A DNA stretch of 64,000 nucleotides, from the NCBI RefSeq assembly GCF_000002985.6, contig NC_003279.8, positions 620,001 through 684,000 on the forward strand, read 5' to 3'. This stretch comes from Caenorhabditis elegans (lineage: Eukaryota; Nematoda; Chromadorea; Rhabditida; Rhabditidae). Made by a program: the position numbers and the translations under genes. The first letter of the stretch is position 1. Every line of letters begins with the position of its first letter. Shown here piece after piece: positions 44,441-55,932 of the stretch. The notes beneath the pieces were generated by a model. It was not told the origin of the DNA and did not search any database. It was given only the letters and a program-made list of their open reading frames with translations.

Positions 44441-46806
44441 TTATTCAACCTCTTCCGCCGACGTCGTCTTGTTGTTGCTCTTCCCCTTCTTCTTAGACTT
44501 CTGAAATTTTCTCATATATGCAAACGCGCTCCGATCTAACAAAAAACCTTCTTCTTCTTTTTCTTCTTGTCTACATCTTCCTTCTTTGGCTGCTCTCCAG
44601 ATTCTCCCCCGGCTCCCGGATCGCTCTTCCCAAAGTCCATCTCCGGCTTCAGCCCAACCTCAGGCGGCGCGATCATCAGTACCTGCTGGTATCCAGGACC
44701 CTTGTAATCCGTCATACAATCCCAATCTGGTGGCTCCTGGGTATTTGACTTAGACTTCTCAAACAGCTTCTGGATCCCATCAGCGATACGATCGTACTCC
44801 ACAAACTCAGCGACATCCTTGGGCTCACGGATGATGGTCAGAAGATCAAAGAACCCAGCAGTGGTCTCCGGAGTGGTTCTCCAAACCGACGCGACCATCG
44901 GTGCAGTGATGCGACGTTTCAAGTGGAGCACGTCCTGTTCGCTTTCCTTGTTGAGCAGTGCCCATGGGAGAGCTCCGAGGAAGAACTCGAGCACCATGTA
45001 CCACCAGGACTCCATGTCGTCCTTGTAGCCGAGATTTTTCTGGGAAGAAAAAAGTTGTTTTAAAGAAATTGTGAACGGTAAGGTTACCCCCTGGTGAGCA
45101 TGAACGCTCGCGTACTTGACGACTCCTCTGTAGTGAATCGCATTCTTTCTCATCTGCTCCTCAGCTTCGTCGTTCTTCTTGACGAATCTTAATTTTAAAA
45201 AAAGTTTTCGGGGTAGATTTACGACGCGTTGCGTGTCGCGTCGCGGTTCGATTTTAGTTGTAAAACTAAATGTATTTGTCCGTGTGGAGTACGCGACTTT
45301 CCCACTCAAAATAGGATGGAATTGAATTCGGAGGTGTCACTGTTGCAAATTCGGATTGTCTGAATAAATATAAAGTGAGATTTTGAATTTTGCTCCATTG
45401 ATAATGGTGTTTTTTTTTGAAATTCTGCAAACATTAATTTCTAGAAAATTTGAGTTTCCTCCAAAATTTTTCACAGAAAATTTGAATTCCCGCCAAAATT
45501 TTTTCTCTGAAAATTTGAATTCCCGCCAAAATTTTTTCTCTGAAAATTTGAATTCCCGCCAAAATTTTTTTCAGAAAATTTTGAACCCCGCTTAAATTTT
45601 TCTGAACTAGGCTATTTTGTCTCGGCCATATCTGGGGTTGTGGTTTACGGCGCGTTGCGTGTCGCGTCGCGGTTCGATTTTAGTTGTAAAACTAAATGTA
45701 TTTGTCCGTGTGGAGTACGCGACTTTCCCACGCGTTGTTCGTCAGGCAATTGTCAATGGAGCGCAAAAACTGCCGACCGCTCCAAATAACTACTTTTTGC
45801 ACTTCATTGCATACACACAGCAGCTCGCGGCGTCGGCATGAGGCCCGCATTTCGCGCCTCACTGGAAGCCCCAGATGCCAAAAAATCTACCTCGGTCTCT
45901 TGCACAACCCGAAATCCAACAGGTAAACCTGATGGTGCTGTCCGTCAATCTCTCTTCCAATACAGAAATGCGATGGCTTGATGTCGCGATGAATGAATCC
46001 ATTCCGGTGGAGGTCACGAATCGCGGCCAGCGTCTGCTCGGCCAAGTGAAGACCCGTCGCCATGCTGAACTTGCGATCCTTGTTCGTGTTCATCATCAGC
46101 TCGTATAGGTTCTCGCCATACTGAAATATGGAATTTGGCTGAAGTTAGGCAACGAAAAATGGTACCAATGGCATCACAATGAAGAGGAAGCGATTTGGAA
46201 CCGTGCCACGTTCCTCGATATTCGTGAAGAATGGAGATGGGTGGTGGATCGACGCGAGGACAACTGACATTTGACGAAGAAGCTGGAATTTTTTTTGCTC
46301 TCTAGAAACGGTTTTCACGGCGGCCGACAATTTCCGAGTTTGGAAACTCACTGCACTTAGTCATGTAATTTTATAATGAGTGGCTAAACTCGGAAATTGT
46401 CGGCCGCCGTTAAACCACAAGACAGTTGGTTCCTTCGCCGCGACCGACACTTTCCGGGTTCCGCGCCGCACTATACAGAAGGCTGGCTGCGCGAGGCAGG
46501 CTAGACCGCGGCAGGTGTTTTGGCGCCTACATGGACTTGCTAGCTTGTCAACAAGGCAGCCTAAGCGTGCCTGCAAAAGGTAGGCAGGCACGCTTCTAAA
46601 ACCGTGCCAACACACCATAAATAACTCACCGAGCTCTTCATGTTCAACGCCTCGCATTTGACCGCAAAAAACTTCCCATCACTCTCGCGTTTTACCTTGT
46701 AAATCGAGCCGAACGTGCCCGTCGCCAGCGGTTTCGTGACTTCATAGGTGCCGTTTTGTGCTCGAATGAGCTCCTTTTGCGGTTGTCCAGGTCCGACTGA
46801 CGTCAT
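44441..46806 (-). CDS. Tau-tubulin-kinase-like (CK1 superfamily) protein kinase
   Basis: Minus-strand exons 46806-46630, 46282-46166, 46120-45891, 45187-45088, 45039-44548 and 44500-44441 give 391 residues. The kinase fold shows a glycine loop (ATGTFGSIYK), the catalytic Lys (FAVKCE), HRDIKPSHF, LDFGLCK, and the CK1/TTBK marker GVVKYASVHAHQG. Nematodes carry a large expansion of such kinases, many sperm-enriched. The catalytic loop reads HRDIKPSH instead of HRDxKxxN, so the magnesium-binding Asn is His and activity may be weak or absent. The C-terminal tail is lysine-rich (DKKKKKKK). The acceptor before 45187 (AAAATTAAG) lacks the usual TTTTCAG. Intron 3 contains copied pieces of the neighbouring glycosyltransferase gene and two partial MITEs. 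From memory this is Y65B4A.9. Confidence 0.88.
45205..45305 (+). mobile_element. Family C MITE fragment
   Basis: Centre part only (TAGATTTACGACGCGTTGCG to CGACTTTCCCA), beginning close to the kinase exon at 45187. Confidence 0.7.
45311..45600 (+). repeat. Inverted duplicate of GT92 exon 3 end and adjacent intron
   Basis: GGATGGAATTGAATTCGGAG, CAAATTCGGATTG and TGAATAAATATAAAGTGAGA match, in reverse orientation, the 3' end of the glycosyltransferase exon 51804-51993. They are followed by its donor, intron start and AAATTTGAATTCCCGCC minisatellite units. It lies in kinase intron 3, about 6 kb from the source. Confidence 0.85.
45604..45770 (+). mobile_element. Family C MITE fragment
   Basis: GAACTAGGCTATTTTGTCTC to CAATGGAGCGCAAAAA; both ends are missing. 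Confidence 0.7.
46316..46600. repeat. GC-rich hairpin and GGCAGGC repeat in kinase intron 1
   Basis: CGGCGGCCGACAATTTCCGA and its complement form a stem of about 24 bp around a 45 bp loop (46316-46412). Then comes a GGCAGGC-rich stretch (46470-46600) related to 23860-23965. Confidence 0.7.
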
Positions 46807-47150
46807 TGATTTAACACCGAAATGTCACGATTATTCGGAAGTGAATCGATAATCGAAAATCGGAGACTCGAAACTTTTCGAAATAGATTTTATTATCTTT
46901 GTAGGGTTTTTGGAGTTTATGATGATAATGAGGAGGGGGGATTTTATGTGGATTAAGAGGCTACGAGGAAAATATTTATTTTTTAAATATTTTATTGTCA
47001 TTCTTTTCTTTTCTAGATTTTCACGTTTCTTATTATTAAAAAAAAGTTTTTCAGAATTTATTTCAAAATCCCGAACATAATCTGAAATTCAGAAATACTA
47101 CAAAAGAAAAACGAAAAAAAAACTGAGAAAAATGGTCCAGATTCTCCAGT
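46807..47150 (-). promoter_or_regulatory. Upstream region of the kinase
   Basis: AT-rich, about 340 bp. No TATA box or clear acceptor was seen close to the ATG. Confidence 0.3.
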
Positions 47151-47163
47151 ATTGTTAGGCGTA

Positions 47164-47178
47164 CCCCCCCCCCCCCCC
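47164..47178 (+). repeat. Monotonic C15 tract
   Basis: Fifteen C (15 G on the minus strand), directly next to the CCTACC microsatellite. Confidence 0.9.
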
Positions 47179-47530
47179 TACCTACCTACCTTCCTTCCTC
47201 GCCTACATGCATACCTGCCTACCTACACGCCTGAGTGCCTGCCTACCTTCCTGCCTACGTTTATGTCTACATTTTTTGCCAGCCTTTTGCCAGTATACTT
47301 TACGTGTGTTCTTAATTACGTGCCTATCTACTTACCTTTCTTCCTCGCCTACATGTATACCTGCCTACCTACACGCCTGCGTGCCCGCCTCCTGCCTACC
47401 GACTCACCTACCTGTTTGCATACATGCCTGCCTACCTTCTTGACCATGCCGAGGCGCCTATCTTACTACTTGCCTACCTACACGCCTGTCTATTGCCTAC
47501 CTGTTTGGTTACATGTGCCTGTGCCGTACC
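47179..47530 (+). repeat. CCTACC/CCTGCCTA microsatellite
   Basis: About 350 bp of imperfect CCTACCTA, CCTGCCTA and CCTTCC units. Open frames rich in Cys, Leu, Pro and Thr across it follow from the repeat and are not genes. Confidence 0.85.
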
Positions 47531-47548
47531 TGTGCCTCAAAAACATCT

Positions 47549-47554
47549 TTATTT
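47549..47554 (-). terminator. Poly(A) signal of the GT92 gene
   Basis: AATAAA on the minus strand about 60 nt after the stop at 47615. Confidence 0.65.
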
Positions 47555-47614
47555 TGTAATAAATAATTTTAATAAAACTTTATAAAACAAAAAAAATACA
47601 AAATTGAAAATAAC

Positions 47615-50600
47615 CTAACAAAAAGTCTTTTCAAACCCCTTCGAACTGCTCAACTGATAAAAATTCGTGTTATACTTCAACAATTTGAACTGCAAATCCG
47701 ATTTGACACAGCTAAACTTGTATTTTGTCGCTTTATTCCTGCACAAATGTGCTCCTGGGCAATTGAGACTATTCGAATCGGTGTAGTAGGTGGTGAAGCT
47801 CTTTGAGCATCTTATTGTAGAGTGATCTTCTCGAAGACGGCCCAGAATTGCGGTGATTGAGGGATTTGTGATGGTTCTGGGGATTTGATGTAATAAATTT
47901 AAATTGTGTGGTTTAGATGCAGAAAAAAAAACTAAGAATTCAGACTAAGACTTGAAAAAGAGCCAAGAAAAGGGCGGAGCCTATTATCGATTTTTCCACT
48001 TGCCGTTTATGAAGTTTATCTACACTTATATAGTCTATTATCAATACTAAGTTAAACAGTATATGGTATAATAAATACTATGACTGCAAGAAAAATCAAT
48101 AATAGGCTCCGCCTCTATATTTGTTTTTTCTCGTTTTAAATCCAAACTTATTCTACGCCGAACCTATATTCTTTTATATTTTTTGAAATTATATATCCTT
48201 CTATTTATAAGATTTTTCCAGCCAAATTTTTTTTTCTCAGAAAAATTGAGTTTCCCGCCAAAATGGGTTTCTCAAAAAATTTGAATTTCCCGCCAAAATT
48301 TTTTTTCTCAGAAATTTAAAATTTTCCGCAAAATTTTTCTCAGAAAATTTGTATTCCCCGCCAAAAATGTTTTCTCATAAAACATGAATTTCCGTCAAAA
48401 CTTTCTCATAAAATTTGAATTTCCCGCCAAAATTTTACGAGAAAATTTGAATTTCCAGCCAATCTTTTAATGAGAAAGTTTGAATTCCCACCAAAATGTT
48501 TTTTTTTCTCAGAAAATTTGAATATTCCGCAAAAATGTTCTGAGGAAAATTGAATCTCTAGCCAATTTTTTCTCATAAAATTTGAATTTCCGGTCAGCTT
48601 TTTTCTGAAAAAGTTTGAATTTCGCGCAAATTTTTTTTCTCAGAAATTTTAAACCTCTGGCTTTATTTTTCTCAAAAAAATTAAAATGTCCTGCCATTTT
48701 TTTAAAAAAAAAATTCACAGAAAATTTGAATTTTTAATTTTAAAATTCACAGAAACTGACTTCCTTATCGACATGCCAATTGTCACACGATCCGCTGATT
48801 TCAGAGCTTCACCGCCCGTAAAATTGCCACGTATCATTGAATCCACGTCAGCAGAGTCGGGAATTTCAAAAATTTTACTATCATCCATTTGTTTGCTGGA
48901 AGCGTTAATTATCGATTTTTATTTTTTTATTCGTTATATTAATTTTATTCATATTTTTTGAAAAATAAAATCAATTTCACTCTCGGATTTCTGGCTTCCC
49001 TCATAAAATGAAATGAAAGAGTTTGCCGAACTAGGCCATTTTGGCTCGGACATATCTGGGGCAGATTTACGGCGCGTTGCGTCGCGGCTCGTTAAAAATA
49101 GATTTATTTGTCCGTGTGGAGTACACGACCTTCTCACGCGTTGTCCGGCAGGCAATTGTCAATGGAGCGCGAAAAATTCAATGAGGAAGGCCAGAATCCC
49201 GTGTTCACTGATTTTTTGAATTTACAATTTTTAAAGTATCGAATAAAAATTTTAATTGAAAAAATCGATTTTCAAAAAGTTTTAAAATTTTTTTAAAATT
49301 TGAATTTAAAAATCGATTTTAAAAATTATTGATTTTCGAGCAAACCTTTTCAATTTGTACGGATGTTCCACGGGCTCATTGAGCCAAACACTATCGATTA
49401 AAGATGGGCGTGTCACCACTTTTGCCACGCCCCTTTCATTCCGATATTCCAATAACCCGACGAATATCTCTGATTCGTAATAGTTGGCGAACTCGGAAAA
49501 ATAGGAATCGAACGATTTCGGCACGAGAAGATCAGACCACTCGAGAAATGTGATGAAGCTCCCCGAGCTCTGAAAGTTTGGATAAATAGAGTTGTGAGCC
49601 TAGTGCAAGTTGAAAAAATCGATAAATTATCGATTTTCTGATTGTACGAATTTAGGCGGGAATTCAAATTTTCTGAGAAAAATTTAGGCGAGAATTCAAA
49701 TTTTCTGAGAAAAATTTAGGCGAGAATTCAAATTTTCAGAGAAAAAATTTTGGCGGGAATTCAAATATTCTGAAAAAAAATTTGCCGGGAATTCAAAATT
49801 TCTGAAAATAAATTTAGGCGAGAATTCAAATTTTCAGAGAAAAATTTTGGCGGGAATTCAAATTTTCTGAAAAAAATTTAGGCGAGAATTCAAATTTTCT
49901 GAGAAAAATTTAGGCGAGAATTCAAATTTTCAGAGAAAAAATTTTGGCGGGAATTCAAATTTTCTAAGAAAAATTTTGGCGGGAATTCACATTTTCTGAG
50001 TAAAACTTTGGCGGGAATTCAAATTTTCTGAGAAAAATTTAGGCGAGAATTCAAATTTTCAGAGAAAAAATTTTGGCGGGAATTCAAATATTCTGAAAAA
50101 AAATTTGCCGGGAATTCAAAATTTCTGAAAATAAATTTAGGCGAGAATTCAAATTTTCAGAGAAAAATTTTGGCGGGAATTCAAATTTTCTAAGAAAAAT
50201 TTTGGCGGGAATTCAAATTTTCTGAGTAAAACTCTCTGGCGGGAATTCAAATTTTCTGAGAAAAATTTAGGCGAGAATTCAAATTTTCAGAGAAAAATTT
50301 TGGCGGGAATTCAAATTTTCAGAGAAAAAATTTTGGCGGGAATTCAAATTTTCTGAAAAAAAATTTCGGCGGGAATTCAAATTTTCAGAAAAAAAATTTT
50401 GGCGGGAATCCAAATTTTCTGAAAAAAAATTGGCCGGGAATTCAAAATTTTTGAAAAACATTTTCGGCGAGACTTCAGGGGTTCTCATAAGAATTCAAAT
50501 TTTCTGCAAAAAATTTTGGCGGGAATTCAAAATTTCTGAAAAAAAATTTGCCGGGAATTCAAAATTTCTGAAAATAAATTTTGGCGGGAATTCAAATTTT

Positions 50601-53600
50601 CTGCAAAAAATTTTGGCGGGAATTCAAATTTTCTGCAAAAAATTTTGGCGGGAATTCAAATTTTCTGAGAAAAATTTTGGCGGGAATTCAAATTTTCTGA
50701 GAAAAATTTTGGCGGGAATTCAAATTTTCTGAGAAAAATTTAGGCGAGAATTCAAATTTTCAGAGAAAAAATTTTGGCGGGAATTCAAATATTCTGAAAA
50801 AAAATTTAGGCGAGAATTCAAATTTTCTGAGAAAAATTTAGGCGAGAATTCAAATTTTCAGAGAAAAATTTTTGGCGGGAATTCAAATATTCTGAAAAAA
50901 AATTTTGGCGAGAATTCAAATTTTCAGAGAAAAATTCTGGCGGGAATTCAAATTTTCTAAGAAAAATTTTGGCGGGAATTCAAATTTTCTGAGTAAAACT
51001 TTGGCGGGAATTCAAATTTTCTGAGAAAAATTTAGGCGAGAATTCAAATTTTCAGAGAAAAAATTTTGGCGGGAATTCAAATATTCTGAAAAAAAATTTG
51101 CCGGGAATTCAAAATTTCTGAAAATAAATTTAGGCGAGAATTCAAATTTTCAGAGAAAAATTTTGGCGGGAATTCAAATTTTCTAAGAAAAATTTTGGCG
51201 GGAATTCACATTTTCTGAGAAAAATTTTGGCGGGAATTCAAATTTTCTGAGAAAAATTTAGGCGAGAATTCAAATTTTCTGAGAAAAATTTTGGCGGGAA
51301 TTCAAAATTTCTGAAAATAAATTTTGGCGGGAATTCAAATTTTCTGCAAAAAATTTTGGCGGGAATTCAAAATTTCTGAAAAAAAATTTGCCGGGAATTC
51401 AAAATTTCTGAAAATAAATTTTGGCGGGAATTCAAATTTTCTGCAAAAAATTTTGGCGGGAATTCAAATTTTCTGCAAAAAATTTTGGCGGGAATTCAAA
51501 TTTTCTGAGAAAAATTTTGGCGGGAATTCAAATTTTCTGAGAAAAATTTTGGCGGGAATTCTAATTTTCTGAGAACATTTTTGGCGGAAATTCAAATTTT
51601 CTGAGAACATTTTTGGCGGGAATTCAAATTTTCTGAGAAAAATTGTGGCGGGAATTCAAATTTTCTGAGAAAAATTTAGGCGAGAATTCAAATTTTCAGA
51701 GAAAAAATTTTGGCGGGAATTCAAATTTTCTAGAAATCAATTTTTTCAGAATTTCAGAAAACACCACCCCGGCTATCAATGGAGCGCATTTTCAAAGTCT
51801 CACTTTATATTTATTCAGGCAATCCGAATTTGCAACAGTGACACCTCCGAATTCAATTCCATCCAATTTTGATTTCCCATAAAAATCTGGAAACGAGTCA
51901 ACTGATATTCCTTTGAGACGCTTCAACTCTTCTAGAAATTCGAAAAACGGGCGACTTGTAGTTGCCACGTATGTTTGGAGATGGCCGCCGAAACTGGAAA
52001 AAAAATTTAAAATAAACTGACAAGTCTATATATTTTTTCTTTAAATTTTTTTAATCGAAAAGCACCCCTATTATATAAATTCTTTTTTAACCTACCATTT
52101 TTAATAATTGATGGCCGAGTTTTCTTTTTTAGGCCATGTTCAAAAAGCCGGTCGGTACCGGTTTTTGGTGACCGAATTTTCAAATTTTCTAGGCCACGTA
52201 GAAAAACCAGGTCTTCTTTTCACACATTGATTGTTTAATTTTCTCAAAGAACCCCCTCTCCTATAAAATCACGGTTAATAATGGGCGATAAGTCGATGGC
52301 CGAGTTTTTTTTATATATTTCTAGGCCATGTAGCAAAAACTGACCCTTTTTAACCCCAGAATGTTCTCAAAAATCGTATTTTTTAATTGTGGAAAAGCCC
52401 AGAAAATTATGTATGCTGCAAAATCACAAGTCGGCGGCCGAGTTTTCTCTCTTCCTAGGCCACGCTGCAAAAACTAACCTTCCGTTTACATATTGACTTT
52501 TTCAAATAATTTCAAATAAAAATTATTCACTTATAAAATCATTTACTTCATGATTGAAAGCTTTTGCAATTGGTTAAAACCGGAAATAAGTCGATGGCCG
52601 AGTTTTCTCTTTTCTAGGCCACGTACCAAAAGTGTCCCTTTTTTACCCCAGAATGTTGTCAAAAATCGTACTTTTTATTTGTGGAAAAGCTCGGAAAATT
52701 ATGTTGTAAAAAATGAGTCAAGTCGGTGGCCGAGTTTTCTCGTTTTCTAGGCCACGCTGCTTAAACTGACCTTCCATTTACATTTTGGCTTTTAAATTCA
52801 AATAAAAATTATTCCCTCATAAAATCGTTTACTGTCATTGTGAGAGCGGTTAAAAACAGGAAAAAAAATGGTGGCCGAGTTTTTTTTTCTAGGCCACATA
52901 GCAAAAAACTCACCTAGTATACACATGAGCAGCTAACAACACATTCTGCCATCTAACATTATTATAAATAGGCGGAGTACATACAACCAAATCCTTCGGC
53001 TTATTATCCGCCGGCAAATATCGAATTTTCGCGGTATGCCCATTCACAAGAAGCTCCAGCTCCGTGAGCTCTTCCTCAAGCACTATAGTACCCACAAGTG
53101 TCACGTATTTGCATAAATTATGCGGAGTTGCTCTGTGAATTTGAAGTGGTTCGAGTACGGTTTTTGTGTCGTCACTTCGGATTGCGATAATCTTACGACG
53201 TTCCCAATGTGCATCCCGAGGCGCGATAAAGGTTAGTGTTACTTGGTTTTTGTAGAGACTGAAAAATTTCAAAAAACTTAAAAACTAACGTAGTTTAAAA
53301 CATTATTCTTCTTTTTTTATTCTGAGATATTTTGATTTTGAAAAAAAAAAATTTTTTTTACGAAAAAAAAATTGGCAAAATACCTCAAAAACTGTGAGTT
53401 TGTTGAAATTTAGTTTTTACAACCACGGGAATTAATTTTTTAAATTAAAAATATTTTACGTGTAGTCCTCTCGAATAATTTTGAAAAATATATGAAGTGT
53501 TGAATTCTGCCGAGTTTTTTTGTCCGAGTGGACTACAAAAGTGCAAAGAATTTGGAATTTTTCAAACTTTATATTTAACAGCAATCATCAACAACTTAAA

Positions 53601-54413
53601 AAAATTTAGATTAAAAAATTTTTTTTGGAAGTTTTCGAAAAAAATTTTGGAAAAATTTTTAATTTTCAGAAAAAAAAACCAGTTTGATTTTTTTCTTAAA
53701 TTCTTTTTTGAAAATTTGTTGAAACTTTTTTTTAAATGCTAGACTTTTTTTTTGAATTTTCACGCGGTTCTGGTTTCCCTCATATTTTGAGATAGAAGAG
53801 TTTGCCGAACTAGGCCATTTTGGCTCGGCCATATCTGGGGTAGATTTACGGCGCGTTGCTTGTCGCGTCGCGGCTCGATTTTAGTTGTAAAACTAAATGT
53901 ATTTGTCCGTGTGGAGTACACGACTTTCCCACGCGTTAGGCGATTATCAATGGAGCGCGAAAAATGCAATGAGGAAGGCCAGAACCCCGTGAAAAATACA
54001 TTTTAAAAAATACTTGAAAAATGTTTAAATTTTCTTTTTAATTTTAAATTTGAAATTTTGTAACTTTACAAAAAAATAATTTTTCGAAATTTTTTTCAAA
54101 TATTTTTTTTCGAATTCTTTTTGTTGAAATTTCAATTCTCTGTTCTAAAAATCAATATTCCTTACCTGTATCCCACTCCATAATAGTACGCAGAAACAAA
54201 AAATAGGTCTTTCTCGTCGTTATCCAATTCTTTAATCTTATTAGTGTATGAATTTCGAACACGTCTTAATGCAGGCAAGGGATGTATTGAAATATGTACA
54301 AATGCTAATAATATTACAAATAGATATAGGGTCCTGCAACGAATTATCAACTGCTCGTAGAGTACGGAATAGGGTTTGAATTGAAAATTGTTCAGTTTCG
54401 TGTCGGAATTCAT
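47615..54413 (-). CDS. GT92/DUF23 family glycosyltransferase
   Basis: Minus-strand exons 54413-54166, 53258-52914, 51993-51804, 49569-49346, 48895-48761 and 47876-47615 give 467 residues, all junctions in phase. It has a short cytoplasmic N-terminus and a hydrophobic anchor at about residues 29-43 (TLYLFVILLAFVHIS), as in a type II Golgi enzyme. The family signature KDLVVCTPPIY, then WQNVLLAAHVY, precedes the GT-A fold. GT92 members, expanded in nematodes, add galactose to core fucose of N-glycans (GALT-1). At the metal-binding site the usual F-I-D-x-D-E type motif reads FLEWSDLLVP, so the DxD acidic pair is degraded and activity is doubtful. The fifth donor is GTCAGT. Intron 3 contains a 2 kb minisatellite; intron 2 has GGCCGAG repeats; introns 1 and 4 each contain a family C MITE. 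Confidence 0.88.
48240..48720 (-). repeat. AAATTTGAATTCCCGCC minisatellite, degenerate
   Basis: Around 14 diverged units in the last GT92 intron, opposite in orientation to the large array at 49655-51735. The two arrays flank the exons 48761-48895 and 49346-49569. Confidence 0.75.
48979..49203 (+). mobile_element. Family C MITE in GT92 intron 4
   Basis: GGATTTCTGGCTTCCCTC to CCAGAATCCCGTG; the CGTGTCGCG block is shortened. Confidence 0.75.
49655..51735 (+). repeat. GGCGGGAATTCAAATTTTC minisatellite, 2.1 kb, higher-order
   Basis: Some 68 tandem units of about 30 bp (TTTGGCGGGAATTCAAATTT, then TCTGAGAAAAA) with variants AGGCGAGAATTC, TTTGCCGGGAATTC and TCTGCAAAAAA. The series of variants around 50490-50740 recurs at 51335-51545, so an 840 bp block was duplicated. 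It fills GT92 intron 3 and ends at the exon 3 donor. Confidence 0.92.
52030..52905 (+). repeat. About 285 bp tandem repeat with GGCCGAGTTTTCTC
   Basis: Units at about 52290-52570 and 52575-52860, plus flanking partial units. Each holds GATGGCCGAGTTTTCTC, TCTAGGCCACG and CCCAGAATGTTGTC blocks. It is in GT92 intron 2. Confidence 0.7.
53761..53991 (+). mobile_element. Family C MITE in GT92 intron 1
   Basis: CACGCGGTTCTGG to GAACCCCGTG, forward. About 15 bp of the ACGCGTTGTCCGG segment is missing. Confidence 0.8.
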
Positions 54414-55741
54414 TTTTATTATGGGGAGGAAAACAATCTAGTGTGGTGGTAGTGGTAATGACAATCGCTATTTGAAATCATGTTGAATAGCTGCGATAAG
54501 TATCGGGCGCCAGCGTGGCCTAGGATTTGGGAAAACTCTTCCACCAGAAGCTAGTCGTGGCCCAGGCTTTGAAATTTGATTATTTGATCAAGAAATTTAC
54601 AACTAAATTTAAAATCAACAGTTAAGACATTTTTCATAGACTTTTCGAAAAATTTCTGATTTTTCCATATCAAATAACCTCGGTACGCATCTAACCGTCA
54701 GTTGCCTCGTGGCCTAGAACTTTTGAAAACTCTTCCACGAGAAGATCACCGTAGCCTAGAAAGTTTTGAAACTTGTGTAGTTCGCTTGGAATTTTTTTTT
54801 GGTTTTTTTGTCAACTAACTAGGTTCAATAGCTATTAAAAAGTTGCAAAATTGGGCAATTTTTGTAAAAATTCACAATTTTGAAACTTCTCTAAAATTAT
54901 TAATTTTGTAGTAAGAGGACTCAAAATTGATCTTCAAACACTAAAAAATAGCCCCTTTTTAGAATATAGTGGTTTCGAATATTTTTTGAAAAATTATTTT
55001 TTTTTACCCAAAAAAAAGGACAGTCATGGCTGAAAAAAAATTTGGAAAAAATAAAAAAATTGTCTAAATTTGTTGAAAACGGGTAATTCATGCATTCTGA
55101 ATTCAGAAAATCTAGGTTTAACCCATCAAAAACCATTAAAAGCGGCAAAAATGGGTATTTCATTGTAAAAATAATGCATATACAATAAACAATGTAGAGG
55201 AATGTTCAAAATCTGTAGTTTTTTTGAAATTTTTTTTTTATTTTTTGGTTATTTTTTTTGCAAATTTTCTCGTATATTTAATTAGTTAGTTTGCATGTTA
55301 CATGCTAATGAAAAGGTTTTTTTTGCATCCTGATACATATAAAAACCGAGAAATTCACAATTTCACAATCAGTAAGGTATTTAATTTTTGTTAACTTTAG
55401 TCTTCTGCTCCTCTAAAGCTTCTGGAAGAGGACACTTTCTAAATTTTCAAAATATTTTTTGCGCCACTTTCCTGTCAAATTTCTGGCATTATTACATCCA
55501 AAACCCAATAAAAATCGGAATTCCATAGCTACGACAACGTCAGCAAAAGCGGAAAGAAATTTTGTTTGCCTGTCTAACGAGTCACAAAGCATACACTGAC
55601 GTTTCTATCAGAAAAGACAGGATTTCGTATCAAAACAAAAATTGGGTGCGATTGCTCGATGCACCATGTGATATTTTGCTTTTTTTAAAAATTATTTTGC
55701 TCGTAATGTATGGTGCACTTATTCCGTGGCTGCAGAATTTG
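54414..55741. other. Spacer upstream of GT92
   Basis: GT92 promoter side, then TCTAGGCC-type units (54510-54770), then AT-rich sequence. About 55325-55756 is slightly richer in GC, with ATATAAAAAC at 55337 and an open stretch (55562-55756) that lacks splice signals or similarity I can name. I do not call a gene. Confidence 0.35.
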
Positions 55742-55932
55742 CACGCGGTGTCATAATGCCCATTTCGACTTGATCTACGTAGATCTACAAAAAAATGCGG
55801 GAGTTGAGACGCAGAGGTAGGGCTCAACTGATTTCGTTTGGTTAAGAGCGTGCTGACGTCACATTTTTATGGGCAAAAAATTCCCGCATTTTTTATAGAT
55901 CAAACCGTAATGGGACAGCCTGACACCATGTG
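55742..55932. mobile_element. Family B foldback MITE, copy 10
   Basis: CACGCGGTGTCAT to CCTGACACCATGTG with TGACGTCA near the loop. Confidence 0.8.

Noticed and set aside
47152..47559. 135-codon open frame rich in Pro, Thr, Leu and Cys
   Set aside because: It is generated by the CCTACC microsatellite; all frames stay open for the same reason and there is no splice or start context.
50430..51572. Open frames across the minisatellite with repeated GGNSNF-type peptides
   Set aside because: Unit length keeps frame by chance; the array lies in a GT92 intron and has no independent signals.
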